From: CAVRXQ01 sp963831155
GTDB taxonomy: Bacteria; Actinomycetota; Acidimicrobiia; Acidimicrobiales; Bog-793
DNA length: 64,000 nt
Direction of reading: 5' to 3'
Assembly: GCA_963831155.1 (NCBI GenBank)
Contig: CAWHOY010000006.1
Span: 1 to 64,000, forward strand
In this document: positions 50,409-58,605 of the stretch, one piece after another
How the letters are laid out: each line of letters opens with the position of its first letter
Position numbering within the stretch: position 1 is the stretch's first letter
Program-made: the position numbers and the translations under genes
Notes under the pieces: generated by a model
Told to the model about the DNA's origin: nothing
What the model saw: only the letters and a program-made list of their open reading frames with translations
Database searches by the model: none

Positions 50409-51185
50409 TCAGTTGTGATGTGTCGCCGACCACGCGGCGACACGTTCGGTTAGATCGACTTTGCTTGCCTCGAATTGACGTTTCATGTTCGGGTTGCCAG
50501 GGGATGGGTGCGGGAAGCCATCGAGAACCCGCCGTTGATCGAGACCCCCGATAGCCAAGCGCGACACAGCGCGGTTCACTGAGACGCCCGGCGGAACGAC
50601 CAAAGCGCCAGCAACGAACTCAACATCGGCTGCGAGTACCTGGTCAATGAACGCGGCGAGGATGGGAAACCTACGTGCATCCTTGTCCAAGTTGCCGCCG
50701 TAGTTCTTGTCGCCGGTCTGGAATAGCGGATGCACGACGGCGGAGGTCGCGCTTACTAGTTCCCGCGCCGCATCGTCGGTCCAAAGGAGTTCGGTGGAAT
50801 CCAGTCCGAGCCACTTCGCCACGCCGATCTGATCCAACATGCAAACGAGGTTGCTCCTCATCCGGCCCGCGAAGGCGCCGGTACGTTCAGCAGCCTCAAG
50901 CGCCTCGGGGATCGAGCGATCCTCTCGTAAGGCTCTCGCCGCTGCCATCGTGGCTTCCCACATCTGGTGGCGCCCCGGGGTGAGCCCGACAACCAAGACC
51001 TTGGCCGCGGGGTTCACGCGCTCGAAGGGCGCGTAGTAGATCGACCAGCCGTGATCAGTCCACAGCAGCAGTTCGGGTCGGGTCATCTCTGCTTCCGTCA
51101 GGTCGTCAGGAAGCCCTCGCAGAGTGGGTGCAAAGCTGTCAATGCACCAATCCGCGCTGATAAGCCCATCGGATCCTGACAGCAC
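50409..51185 (-). CDS. Uracil-DNA glycosylase-superfamily protein
   Basis: About 259 residues. Motif 1 is VLVVGLTPGRHQMWEATMAAARALRED (the UDG water-activating loop) and motif 2 is GFPHPSPGNPNMKRQFE (the HPSPxN DNA-intercalation loop). Between them lie FAGRMRSNLVCMLDQIGVAKWLGL and VEFVAGALVVPPGVSVNRAVS. The fold is secure; the base recognised is not. It differs from housekeeping Ung (no DPYH). An IS3-family element sits 75 bases upstream of the chosen GTG 51185, and the open frame reaches the IS edge, so the 5' end or the promoter may have been lost. Confidence 0.72.
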   Translation of the reverse strand: MLSGSDGLISADWCIDSFAPTLRGLPDDLTEAEMTRPELLLWTDHGWSIYYAPFERVNPAAKVLVVGLTPGRHQMWEATMAAARALREDRSIPEALEAAERTGAFAGRMRSNLVCMLDQIGVAKWLGLDSTELLWTDDAARELVSATSAVVHPLFQTGDKNYGGNLDKDARRFPILAAFIDQVLAADVEFVAGALVVPPGVSVNRAVSRLAIGGLDQRRVLDGFPHPSPGNPNMKRQFEASKVDLTERVAAWSATHHN

Positions 51186-51286
51186 TGGGCAGAGATGCGT
51201 TCCCTTTCCGACGAACCCAGCGCTCGTCCCAGATGAGCCCTCTCGCGCACCCTGGGAAGTTGGACACCGGATAGAGAGGGACAAAC

Positions 51287-51637
51287 ATGACCCTTATGAC
51301 GGTGCACAACGACGAGGAAAGCGACGACTACCGCCAACGACCGAGATGGTCGGCAAACCGCAAGGTCGACGTCGTGCTGCGGCTGCTGCGCGGCGAGAAG
51401 CTCGAGGAGCTCTCGCGTGAGCTCGGCGTGAAAGCACATCGCATCGCGGCGTGGCGTGACGACTTCTTGGCCGGCGGCAAGGAGCAGTTGAAGGGCAAGC
51501 GCCCCGTCTCCGAAGACGACCGACGGCTGAAGGCCGCCGAGCGAAAGATCGGCGAGCTCACGATGGAGAATGAGATCTGGCGGGCGGTCGCCAGAAAAAG
51601 GGGGCTCCAGATGCCGCCGCAGAAGCGGCCGCGTTGA
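51287..51637 (+). CDS. IS3-family transposase OrfA
   Basis: A 116-residue helix-turn-helix protein: WSANRKVDVVLRLLRGEKLEELSRELGVKAHRIAAWRDDFLAGGKEQLKG, then a leucine-zipper-like KAAERKIGELTMENEIWRAV. It binds the IS ends. GAGAGGG lies upstream of ATG 51287. Near its end the run AGAAAAAGGGGG (about 51593-51604) could cause -1 slippage into orfB, whose frame is open back through that point. Confidence 0.9.
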   Translation: MTLMTVHNDEESDDYRQRPRWSANRKVDVVLRLLRGEKLEELSRELGVKAHRIAAWRDDFLAGGKEQLKGKRPVSEDDRRLKAAERKIGELTMENEIWRAVARKRGLQMPPQKRPR

Positions 51638-52500
51638 GCGTCGAGCTCGAGGTCCCCTTGGCGAGGGTGTGCCAGGTGACCGGCGCTTGCCGCTCGACGA
51701 TCTATCACCGCGCGCTGCGCGGGAAAGACCTCGGACGTCGACCGGGCCCGAAGACGACGATCGGAGACGGGGAACTCACCACTTTGATCCGCGAGGCGAT
51801 TCGGACCTCGCCGTTTTCCGGCGAGGGGCATCGCAAGATCCGTGCTCGGCTTAAAAGAGACCAGCAAGTCCAGGTCGGAAAGAACCGGGTCCTGCGCCTG
51901 ATGCGGAAAGAAGGCCTCCTAGCCCCGCAGCGCACGAGACACCGCCGCCGGGAGCGCCCGCACACCGGCACGATCACGACAACGGCACCGAATAGGCGCT
52001 GGGGCACGGACGCGACGATGGCCTGGACGAGGCAGGACGGCTGGGTGTGGGTCTTCGTCGCGGTCGACCACTACTCAGCAGAAGCGTGGTGCCACGTCGC
52101 GAAAGTCGGCGACAGATTCTCAGCCCTCCAGCCGATCTACGACGCGGTGATCGACCGCTTCGGCCACTTGGGCCCAGACGTCGCCCGCGGACTGAAGCTG
52201 CGCCACGACTGGGGAAGCCAATATCGCGCCCACCACTTCGTCGGATCGATCGCCTGGCTCGGCATCGAAGATGACGCCGCCTACGTCGGCGAGCCAGAGT
52301 GCAACGGTGTCGCCGAACGTTTCGTCCGCACACTGAAAGAACAGTGCCTGTGGACGGCACTGCGCGAGGACACAGACGCGCTGCGCCAGGCCGTCGCCGA
52401 GTTCACCGAGCTCTACAACACGTGCTGGTTGATCGAGAAGAACGGTCACCGCACGCCGCGCGAGACCTACATCGACGCGATGCTCGAGGACGTCGCGTGA
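51634..52500 (+). CDS. IS3-family transposase OrfB (DDE)
   Basis: A 288-residue integrase-like transposase. An N-terminal HTH_21 region (RTSPFSGEGHRKIRARLKRDQQVQVGKNRVLRLMRKEGL) precedes the catalytic core: first Asp in RWGTDATMAWT, second Asp in LRHDWGSQYRAHHF, and Glu in GEPECNGVAERFVRTLKEQ. All DDE residues are present. TTG 51634 overlaps the orfA stop; the frame is -1 relative to orfA, as expected for OrfAB fusion by ribosomal frameshifting. It is probably functional. Confidence 0.92.
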   Translation: MSVELEVPLARVCQVTGACRSTIYHRALRGKDLGRRPGPKTTIGDGELTTLIREAIRTSPFSGEGHRKIRARLKRDQQVQVGKNRVLRLMRKEGLLAPQRTRHRRRERPHTGTITTTAPNRRWGTDATMAWTRQDGWVWVFVAVDHYSAEAWCHVAKVGDRFSALQPIYDAVIDRFGHLGPDVARGLKLRHDWGSQYRAHHFVGSIAWLGIEDDAAYVGEPECNGVAERFVRTLKEQCLWTALREDTDALRQAVAEFTELYNTCWLIEKNGHRTPRETYIDAMLEDVA

Positions 52501-52519
52501 TAGTCATGAAATCTGTCCA

Positions 52520-52832
52520 ACGAACCGGGGCCTGTTCAGCCCATGGCGAAAAGTTACGCGCGGGAGCCCCGGCTCCGCTCAGGTGCGGGTGGTTGATCAT
52601 GCCCTATTACCTAGCCGCTAAGTCGTGGGGTTAGCTAGGTCGATGGCGAGACGTAGGTAATGAATCGGTGAATCGTTGGCACAGGGGATCACCAGACACT
52701 TCTGCGTACTGGTGTCAGTGGCCGACGCTCGCGCCAACCGCTCAATCAAAGCTGCCGGGGTGTCGCGCCGCGGGGTCGATGTTCCACCAGGAAACAACCC
52801 GTGCGCTGATAGCGCGATGGGGCCCGGTGCTG
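52520..52832. other. Interval after the IS3-family element
   Basis: No gene is supported. It holds short GC-rich inverted stretches near 52527-52590 and an in-frame upstream extension of the next gene that is rich in Trp, Cys and Ser and has no ribosome site. Confidence 0.4.
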
Positions 52833-53369
52833 ATGGCGGAACTTCGCTTGGAAACCTCCGGTCAGTACGCGGGAGCGGTTCGGATCTGCGTAGGTGACGA
52901 CATCGTGGCGACCATCCCGCACGAGTACTCCGAGCGCTTTCGGGAAGCTGTCCTGGCGGTAAATGCGCGAGAACTTTCGGCAACTTGTCGTATCGCGATC
53001 GAGGATGATGGAGAGTGGCTGGACGTCTGGGTACCGAGCAAATTGGGTCTAGCTCAGACTCGCGGTGCCTTCTTCGGCGGCTTAGGCGCTATCGATATCT
53101 CTCTCGATCCTGGGGAATCAGAACGCATCGATTCATCTCTCAATAGCAAAGCCAAGACAAAGCGAGTCCGACGAATCGGCGAGCTTCGACGACGCGAGGA
53201 CGCCTGGCGCTTGCTTTTGGACGGCCAATCGGTCGGGTCTCTGTCCAAAAGCTCCAACACTTACATCGAGCAGGCGGCAGCCGCGGGCTTTCCGCTCACT
53301 TGCGACGTCTTAATCGTGAGGCAGCCAGATCGGCCTTTACGGGTAAATGCTGAGATTCCGGACTATTAG
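52833..53369 (+). CDS. Hypothetical cargo protein
   Basis: About 178 residues from ATG 52833. The first half (LRLETSGQYAGAVRICVGDDIVATIPHEYSERFREAVLAVNARELSATCRIAIED) is strand-rich and could be a HIRAN-like or SH3-like domain. The second half repeats a similar pattern (RREDAWRLLLDGQSVGSLSKSSNTYIEQAAAAGFPLTCDVLI). I do not recognise a family. It stands alone. Confidence 0.5.
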   Translation: MAELRLETSGQYAGAVRICVGDDIVATIPHEYSERFREAVLAVNARELSATCRIAIEDDGEWLDVWVPSKLGLAQTRGAFFGGLGAIDISLDPGESERIDSSLNSKAKTKRVRRIGELRRREDAWRLLLDGQSVGSLSKSSNTYIEQAAAAGFPLTCDVLIVRQPDRPLRVNAEIPDY

Positions 53370-53485
53370 GCGGTCAGTCTTGCAAGCGTCTGAACATTGA
53401 GCGCGGTATTTGAGTTCTTTCTTTTAAACGCGCAAGCCTGGGAAATCGGGAGGCACCGTTTAATTCGATTCAATTAAATGGGTGC

Positions 53486-53962
53486 TCAGGCTGCGGTATC
53501 GACCGGCTGAAGTGAGCCGTCAATAACGAGCGAGTCGTCTCGACCGCCGTAACGACTGCGGAGCTCATCCCAGGCGCGAAGTCGCTCGGGCCTCAGCTGT
53601 CCTCCCTCGTAGAGATCCTGGAGGAAGCAGTGAAGGGCGGTCTGATCGCCGTCGACCTCGAAACGTATGACCAGCGATTCCTCGCCGGACGATGAAAACG
53701 GATTCACTTCGCGGATGAACCGAACACGTTCAATCTGGTCAAGTCGCACGTCGAGGAGCCATTTCGATTCCGGATCACCGTGCTCAACGTGCCACCAGCG
53801 CCGCTCGCTCGTTCCTCGAAAAAGCGGTCGGGTCGAGCCGCCCAGGTGGGTGGTGAGCCAGCCATTGCCGAAGACGAAGACAACTGAACCGCTCGACGAC
53901 AGGTCGGTCACCAGCGCCTCCAGTTCGTTGGCCGGAGCGTCTGATCCTTCAGCAATGTCCAT
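53486..53962 (-). CDS. Hypothetical cargo protein
   Basis: About 158 residues from ATG 53962. The central part (GSVVFVFGNGWLTTHLGGSTRPLFRGTSERRWWHVEHGDPESKWLLDVRLDQIERVRFIREVNPFSSSGEESLVIRFEVD) alternates strands, and LHCFLQDLYEGGQLRPERLRAWDELRSRYGG is helical. It resembles proteins with a heme-utilisation-like fold (ChuX/HemS) in layout only. No family is assigned. Confidence 0.5.
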   Translation of the reverse strand: MDIAEGSDAPANELEALVTDLSSSGSVVFVFGNGWLTTHLGGSTRPLFRGTSERRWWHVEHGDPESKWLLDVRLDQIERVRFIREVNPFSSSGEESLVIRFEVDGDQTALHCFLQDLYEGGQLRPERLRAWDELRSRYGGRDDSLVIDGSLQPVDTAA

Positions 53963-54257
53963 CCCCGCGCTCCTTCCGATCGGATGCCTAAGTCCTTCTG
54001 TCCAAACGCGGCCTGACCCCTTCCCATTCCCGCCGGGCAACCTCGAGCGCGGGGGCCGGTCTCATGGTCGTGAGTACCTGTTCCCGCTGTACCACAGCTG
54101 CTATAGCGCGATTCCCGAACGTCACAACGAGTGCCGTGCCGGGACGGTCGCTAATTGGGTTCAATTAAACGGCAGTTGAACCCGAACGGCGCGGCGATGC
54201 TGCCCCGAACGGTTAGCCCAGGGCAGCGTCGCAACTTGCGCTCAATGAATGGCTAGC

Positions 54258-54902
54258 TCAGTACGAGTCGTAGTAACCGAAGAACGTGCAGGCGGGTGCT
54301 ATCGCACCTCCAGCCGAACCTACGTAGGCACCAACACCGGTAAAGAGATTCACGAACAGGGTCCCGTCTGAGGACTCGAGCGCGGTCGACCCGTCATCGG
54401 GACCGGAGAAACCTGGCGTGCCTTGGGAGCCAGTGGCGGTGTTCCCAATCTGCGTGGCGCCGCGGGCGGGGTTGAAATCTCCGACATGGGTATCTGTCCA
54501 ATAGTCATCGAGAGCCGAGTGATTCTGACTCGTCGCGACGTAGGTTTCTGCGTCCACAGTCGAACCGGTGGTGATGAAGCACTCGCCGGTCACCGTGAAC
54601 GGTCCAATCGTTGCGAGCGTGACTGTCGCGGGAGCGCTGCTGCTCGCACCCGGCGTCGTGATTGTCGCGTGGTAATTCATGAATGTCGTGTTGCCTTGGG
54701 GACCTGTCGCGCCCGTTAGACCGGTTAGACCTCTTGGACCACGCGGACCTCTTGGACCACGCGGACCTCGCGCACCCGTGGAGTGATGCGTCGTTCGGTG
54801 ATTCGTCATTCGATGGGACGTCGACGCGGACGCTACTCCGATGCCGAGTCCGGAAAGCGCTATGGCCGCTAGAACGGCGACCAACATCCTGAATTTGGTC
54901 AT
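54258..54902 (-). CDS. Secreted collagen-like repeat protein
   Basis: About 214 residues: a signal peptide (FRMLVAVLAAIALSGLGIGVASA), a His/Thr-rich linker, then nine Gly-X-Y triplets (GARGPRGPRGPRGPRGLTG and on to GATGPQG), followed by a globular Thr/Ser-rich domain with two Cys (TVTGECFITTG and GGAIAPACTFFGYY). Short collagen stalks can trimerise surface proteins. ATG 54902 follows AAAGGGAGG. As cargo of a mobile element it might alter the cell surface. Low GC-skewed repeats explain the near-identical 15-base DNA units at 54730-54775. Confidence 0.8.
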   Translation of the reverse strand: MTKFRMLVAVLAAIALSGLGIGVASASTSHRMTNHRTTHHSTGARGPRGPRGPRGPRGLTGLTGATGPQGNTTFMNYHATITTPGASSSAPATVTLATIGPFTVTGECFITTGSTVDAETYVATSQNHSALDDYWTDTHVGDFNPARGATQIGNTATGSQGTPGFSGPDDGSTALESSDGTLFVNLFTGVGAYVGSAGGAIAPACTFFGYYDSY

Positions 54903-55260
54903 GGTCCTCCCTTTCGTTGATTTCACTTGTGCAATGCATCCGTGCAATTACAGCGGGACACCGCTTCTCTATGGCGGGACGTGATCTCGCGAGCGGTGAC
55001 TCGGAATGGGATGCAATGCCTAGTTGGGTGGAGTCGCCAACGTACACCGCCGACGCAGCAATATCCGTGTAAATAGTTACTTACTGGCGCGGATAGGACG
55101 AATATGTCAGTCAGAAGACAACACGTTCGGCCCTTGCGGATCGTGGCGTAGACATGTGGGCGCTCTCGCTTGATCAAACCGGGAGATCGAATGGCTTGCG
55201 GCCGAGCAGGCAAAAGGCGCGGCGTAATTGTGCAGATATACGGCTCCCGAAGGGACGCGT

Positions 55261-55662
55261 CTATCGCACTCCCATCACGTTCTGCATCTGCGCCGTGTCC
55301 ACGAACTGCTGGAAGCTCGCGAGCTTGCCGTTCCTGATCTTGAACACGTGACAGAACTGAGCATCGGCGCTCTTGCCGGTTGCCTTGTAGGTCCCCGTAT
55401 AGCGCCCCTCGACGACGACCGTATCCCCCGCGTCGTAAAACTCCTTCGGATGCACCGTGAAGGCGTCCCATTCGGTGCCCAGTTTCATGAACAAGTTCTG
55501 CATGATGGCGTCCGGCCCGATCCAAGCCTTGCCGCTCATCTGGTAAGGGTTGCCTTCTGCTTCGCTCCACTGAGTATCTGGTTCCATGGCGCCGAGAACA
55601 GTGGGAACGTCGCCGCGTCCGAAAGCCTCGTATAGATCCCGTACCTGCTGCACGTTGCTCAC
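55261..55662 (-). CDS. SnoaL/NTF2-like family protein
   Basis: A 133-residue cone-shaped NTF2-fold protein: VRDLYEAFGRGDVPTVLGAMEPDTQWSEAEGNPY, KLGTEWDAFTVHPKEFYDAGDTVVVEGRYTGTYKATGKSADAQFCHVFKIRNGKLASFQQFVDTAQ. The pattern is that of the SnoaL-like ketosteroid-isomerase-related group. The ligand is unknown; many are stress proteins or tailoring enzymes. ATG 55662 fits. Confidence 0.85.
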   Translation of the reverse strand: MSNVQQVRDLYEAFGRGDVPTVLGAMEPDTQWSEAEGNPYQMSGKAWIGPDAIMQNLFMKLGTEWDAFTVHPKEFYDAGDTVVVEGRYTGTYKATGKSADAQFCHVFKIRNGKLASFQQFVDTAQMQNVMGVR

Positions 55663-55865
55663 GTTTGCCCCTTCCGTCGGGTAACGAGCAGGCCCGGTTC
55701 GCCCTTACACCGAGACAAGGGCCGCCCTAGCGGCGTTTCACGGCCGCGAGGTGTGACGGTAGACGGTGCGCTGAACTGACGATAGGTGTAATGGTGCGGA
55801 TAAAAGAGTTTGATTACGCGTCCGGGCTACTACCTTTTGTAAGGACCTCACGAGGGAGGCGACCC

Positions 55866-56222
55866 ATGCCGGATGTCGGTGATCAAGTTCGGATCGCTTC
55901 CACGAAGGTTGGTGAGGCCCCACGCGAGGGCGTGGTGACCAGCGTCATCGGGTCGCTGCTTCACGTCAGGTGGTCCACGGGCGATGAATCGACAATCGTG
56001 CCTGCTCCCGGTTCATTGACCGTCGTCGGCAAGCTGAAGCAGTCGGCCAAGAAGGCTGCTGTGCCAGTGAAAGCCGCCAAGGCCAAGAAGGCTGCTGTGC
56101 CAGTGAAAGCCGCCAAGGCCAAGAAGGCTGCCGTGCCAGTGAAAGCCGCCAAGGCCAAGAAGGCTGCCGTGCCAGTGAAAGCCGCCAAGGCCAAGAAAGC
56201 CACAAAGCGGTCGCGTCGTTAG
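55866..56222 (+). CDS. DUF1918 protein with lysine/alanine repeat tail
   Basis: A 118-residue protein. The first ~55 residues are DUF1918: VGDQVRIASTKVGEAPREGVVTSVIGSLLHVRWSTGDESTIVPAPGSL, an SH3-like fold of unknown role. The tail is four copies of the 12-residue unit KKAAVPVKAAKA followed by KKATKRSRR. This looks like the basic C-terminal arms of actinobacterial HU/histone H1-like proteins, so nucleic-acid binding is a fair inference. ATG 55866 follows GGGAGGCGA. Confidence 0.82.
   Translation: MPDVGDQVRIASTKVGEAPREGVVTSVIGSLLHVRWSTGDESTIVPAPGSLTVVGKLKQSAKKAAVPVKAAKAKKAAVPVKAAKAKKAAVPVKAAKAKKAAVPVKAAKAKKATKRSRR
56049..56192 (+). repeat. Four 36-bp tandem repeats inside the DUF1918 gene
   Basis: Four nearly identical 36-base units, each encoding KKAAVPVKAAKA, with only a synonymous GCT/GCC change between early and late copies. 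The near-identity suggests recent expansion, and copy number could vary between strains. Confidence 0.85.
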
Positions 56223-56224
56223 TC

Positions 56225-56256
56225 AACGAACGAGGGGGTGGCCCCTCGCCGTTCGT
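56225..56256 (+). terminator. Hairpin after the DUF1918 gene
   Basis: ACGAACG with AGGGG pairs with CCCCT and CGTTCGT around a GTGG-type loop, with an imperfect junction, just past the stop. It is followed by a pyrimidine-rich stretch. Confidence 0.55.
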
Positions 56257-56369
56257 CCTCTGCTCTTCAATAATTGAGATCAAATAAACGTCAGTCTGAA
56301 GGCTGGTCGCCACGCGGCGAAAAGATTGAAGCGGCGAGGCCTTAGAACCAGCCCAGTTGTGTTCGGCGC

Positions 56370-57743
56370 CTATGAGGTGCGGTCGACCGCGAAGAGCTGC
56401 CATTCTCCCGGGATCCCCTTCAATTCGCCGATTCCGCGTTCGTTAAACGTGATGCCCGACCCGGCGACGAGATCCTTGACCGTGCTCGAGACGAGCACTT
56501 CGTCGGCGAGTGCCCGCTCGGCCACTCGCGCGCCGGTGTGGACAGCAATCCCCGTGACGTTCCCGTCTGCTATTTCGCATTCCCCGGTGTGAAGTCCAGC
56601 GCGTACGGCAAGACCGAGATCATGTACGCTGTCGACGATCGTGCGAGCACAGCGGATCGCTCTCGCCGGGCCATCGAACGTGGCGAGAAAACCATCTCCG
56701 GTGGTGGCAATCTCGCGGCCGCGAAATCGCAGCAATTCTCGTCGCACCAACGCGTTGTGTTGGCCGAGCAACTCTCGCCAGCGCCGATCGCCGAGCTCGA
56801 TCGCCTTCGACGTCGACTCGACTATGTCGGTGAAGAGGACCGTTGCGAGCATCCGGTCAGGTTCGGACTCCTCCCAGCCGCCGGTTTCCCAGACATCATT
56901 GAGGAAGCGCCGTATCTCATGCTCGATCTGTCCCGCCGCTCCGCCGGCCCGGAGCGCCAGGTGCCCGATTCCTTCGAGCTCGACGAACCGCGCCGATCTG
57001 AGGCGTTGCGCCGTGTAGGCGCCAACCTCGACGGGGACAATCTCATCGTTGCTGCCGTGAAGGACGAGTGCCGGCACGCGCACCGCTGGGAGAACCTCGC
57101 GTATATCGATCTCCTTGTTCATGCGGTACAGAGCCTCGAGCATCCCCGGACTTGCTGCGTACCTGACGAAATCGATGAATGCCTCGATCTCGTCTTCGTC
57201 ATGCATGCCAAGCGCTCGCACGGACTCGCGGGCATCCGCGCGCGACCCATAGACCCGCAACGCTCGATCAACCTCGCGCTGATACGCATCTTCGCTTCGC
57301 CCCCACGGAAAATCCGCCGCCCACATTGTCCTTGGCGAACAACTGCGAACGACCAACGCCGCGGTCCGCTCGGGATAGGTCGCCGCGAACAGGATGCTCA
57401 TCGCCGCGCCCTCGGACAGTCCGTAGAACGCGGCGCGTTGCGAGCCGACCGCGTCCATGACTGCCCGCACGTCGTCCATACGTGTCTCGAGGCTCGGAGC
57501 GCCGCTTACAGGATCGGACATCCCGGTGCCGCGTTTGTCGAATCGGATCAACCTAGAGAATGAGCCCAGGTCGTTTAGGAAGTCCGCAAAGCCCGGCAGC
57601 TCCCATTGGAGCTCCATATGAGTGACAAAGCCGGGGGCAAATACGAGATCGAATGGTCCGTCGCCGACTAACTGATAGGCGATGTGGGTATCGCCACTCA
57701 GCGCATAGCGCGTCTCGGGCCGCACGACCACATTCTCGCCCAC
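56370..57743 (-). CDS. Alpha/beta hydrolase fused to a class III adenylate/guanylate cyclase domain
   Basis: About 457 residues. Residues 1-280 form an alpha/beta hydrolase: LIRFDKRGTGMSDP, nucleophile elbow FYGLSEGAAMS, ALVLHGSNDEIVP (acid) and GIGHLALR (His). Residues 295-457 form a class III cyclase: LATVLFTDIVESTSKAIELGDRRWRELLGQHN with the metal Asp, FRGREIATTGDGFLATFDGPARAIRCA with the second Asp, and VRAGLHTGECEI. This fusion is common in mycobacteria and related actinobacteria. It may make cAMP in response to a ligand bound by the hydrolase part. Being cargo of a mobile element is unusual. Confidence 0.88.
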   Translation of the reverse strand: MGENVVVRPETRYALSGDTHIAYQLVGDGPFDLVFAPGFVTHMELQWELPGFADFLNDLGSFSRLIRFDKRGTGMSDPVSGAPSLETRMDDVRAVMDAVGSQRAAFYGLSEGAAMSILFAATYPERTAALVVRSCSPRTMWAADFPWGRSEDAYQREVDRALRVYGSRADARESVRALGMHDEDEIEAFIDFVRYAASPGMLEALYRMNKEIDIREVLPAVRVPALVLHGSNDEIVPVEVGAYTAQRLRSARFVELEGIGHLALRAGGAAGQIEHEIRRFLNDVWETGGWEESEPDRMLATVLFTDIVESTSKAIELGDRRWRELLGQHNALVRRELLRFRGREIATTGDGFLATFDGPARAIRCARTIVDSVHDLGLAVRAGLHTGECEIADGNVTGIAVHTGARVAERALADEVLVSSTVKDLVAGSGITFNERGIGELKGIPGEWQLFAVDRTS

Positions 57744-57885
57744 TTCTACGGCGTCTCTTGCTCTTCGGGTAACAAGCCCTCGCCTGCCACCAGCGCGAAG
57801 GTGAAGCCGCCCTCGAGCAGCTCCGCTCGACTTCTCCGTGACGTGATGATTTTCGGAGTAATTCAGAACAATTACGCCGCTCGGC

Positions 57886-58179
57886 CTAGGGGTGCGGGCC
57901 TAGGTCGACGACCGTGATCTCGCCCCTGTCGGGTCCGTAGAACCACCACACTCGCCAAGCTGAGGGAGTGTCGTTTTCGACGTACGACTCCCAGATGTCC
58001 TCATCCCCGTAGGGGTTTTTGATGACCTCATAGCGATGAGAGGCGAGCCCTGGATAACTCGGGTCTTGCGCGAGTTTCGCCAGGCAGCGGACCACCTTCT
58101 TGTATTTACGCTGGTCAGTGACCTTTAAGTCCGCGATCGTCTTGGTGACCTTTTCCGACTCAACCAGCGCGAATGCCAC
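57886..58179 (-). CDS. RelE/ParE-like toxin
   Basis: A 97-residue protein resembling RelE-type mRNA interferases or related ParE toxins: ESEKVTKTIADLKVTDQRKYKKVVRCLAKLAQDPSYPGLASHRYEVIKNPYGDEDIWESYVENDTPSAWRVWWFYGPDRGEITVVDLGPHP. The terminal strand-rich part ending in ITVVDLGPHP, with a final His, fits the fold. It is divergent from the gene at 58258 and lies near the right end of the element, a place where toxin-antitoxin modules stabilise integration. The activity is inferred. Confidence 0.72.
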   Translation of the reverse strand: MAFALVESEKVTKTIADLKVTDQRKYKKVVRCLAKLAQDPSYPGLASHRYEVIKNPYGDEDIWESYVENDTPSAWRVWWFYGPDRGEITVVDLGPHP

Positions 58180-58215
58180 CTGCGAAACTTAATAGACCTG
58201 TACCATTGGTGCATA

Positions 58216-58229
58216 TGTCACAGTTGACA
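58216..58229. promoter_or_regulatory. Inverted repeat between divergent toxin-like genes
   Basis: TGTCA-CAGT-TGACA lies in the 78-base gap between the RelE-like and the 58258 gene. It is a probable operator for autoregulation of the module. Confidence 0.5.
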
Positions 58230-58257
58230 CAACGTTGAAAGCGGGTATTCTGAACCC

Positions 58258-58584
58258 ATGGCGCGGACAGAGACGATCGAAGTTGAGCTGGACTCGAGGA
58301 ACCGTTTGCCACTCGCGCGCATCGTTCAGGGCGACCAGCACAGATTTCGGGTGACGATGCTGCCCAGTGGCGACTACTTGGTGAGCCCGGTCGTTTCCGT
58401 TTCCGAACGGGAACTCGCCATGCTGCGCAACCGCGAAGCCCTGGCATCCCTCACCCTGGGATTCGAACAGGTGGCGAAGGGCCAGGTCACACGGCGCGAG
58501 CCGGGGCACTACGAGGCGTTGGCGGAGGAACTTGGTACAGACTCCGACGACACAGAGGACTCACTTCTTCTCTCGCCGCGTTGA
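58258..58584 (+). CDS. Hypothetical protein, possible antitoxin partner
   Basis: A 108-residue acidic protein: TIEVELDSRNRLPLARIVQGDQHRFRVTMLPSGDYLVSPVVSVSERELAMLRNREALASLTLGFEQVAKGQVTRREPGHYEALAEEL. The first part is strand-rich like AbrB/MazE-type DNA-binding antitoxins, the second helical and acidic, as expected for toxin neutralisation. It is divergent from the RelE-like gene across a palindrome. No family is firmly recognised. Confidence 0.55.
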   Translation: MARTETIEVELDSRNRLPLARIVQGDQHRFRVTMLPSGDYLVSPVVSVSERELAMLRNREALASLTLGFEQVAKGQVTRREPGHYEALAEELGTDSDDTEDSLLLSPR

Positions 58585-58605
58585 CCAAGCCGGATCAACG
58601 GTTTC

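Larger units (their letters stand above)
51261..52519. mobile_element. IS3-family insertion sequence
   Basis: A 1259-bp element starting TGGACA and ending TGTCCA, with the orfA/orfB arrangement of the IS3 family. Flanking bases give no clear target duplication. It lies between the UDG-like gene and a hypothetical gene inside the satellite-like element. Both frames are intact. Confidence 0.8.

Noticed and set aside
54730..54780. Short DNA repeat array (GGACCTCTTGGACCACGC type)
   Set aside because: Explained by the Gly-Pro-Arg collagen triplets of the secreted protein.
56049..56192. Regular 36-bp repeats that could look like a CRISPR array
   Set aside because: The units are contiguous without spacers and code in frame for a lysine/alanine tail. 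No cas genes are present.
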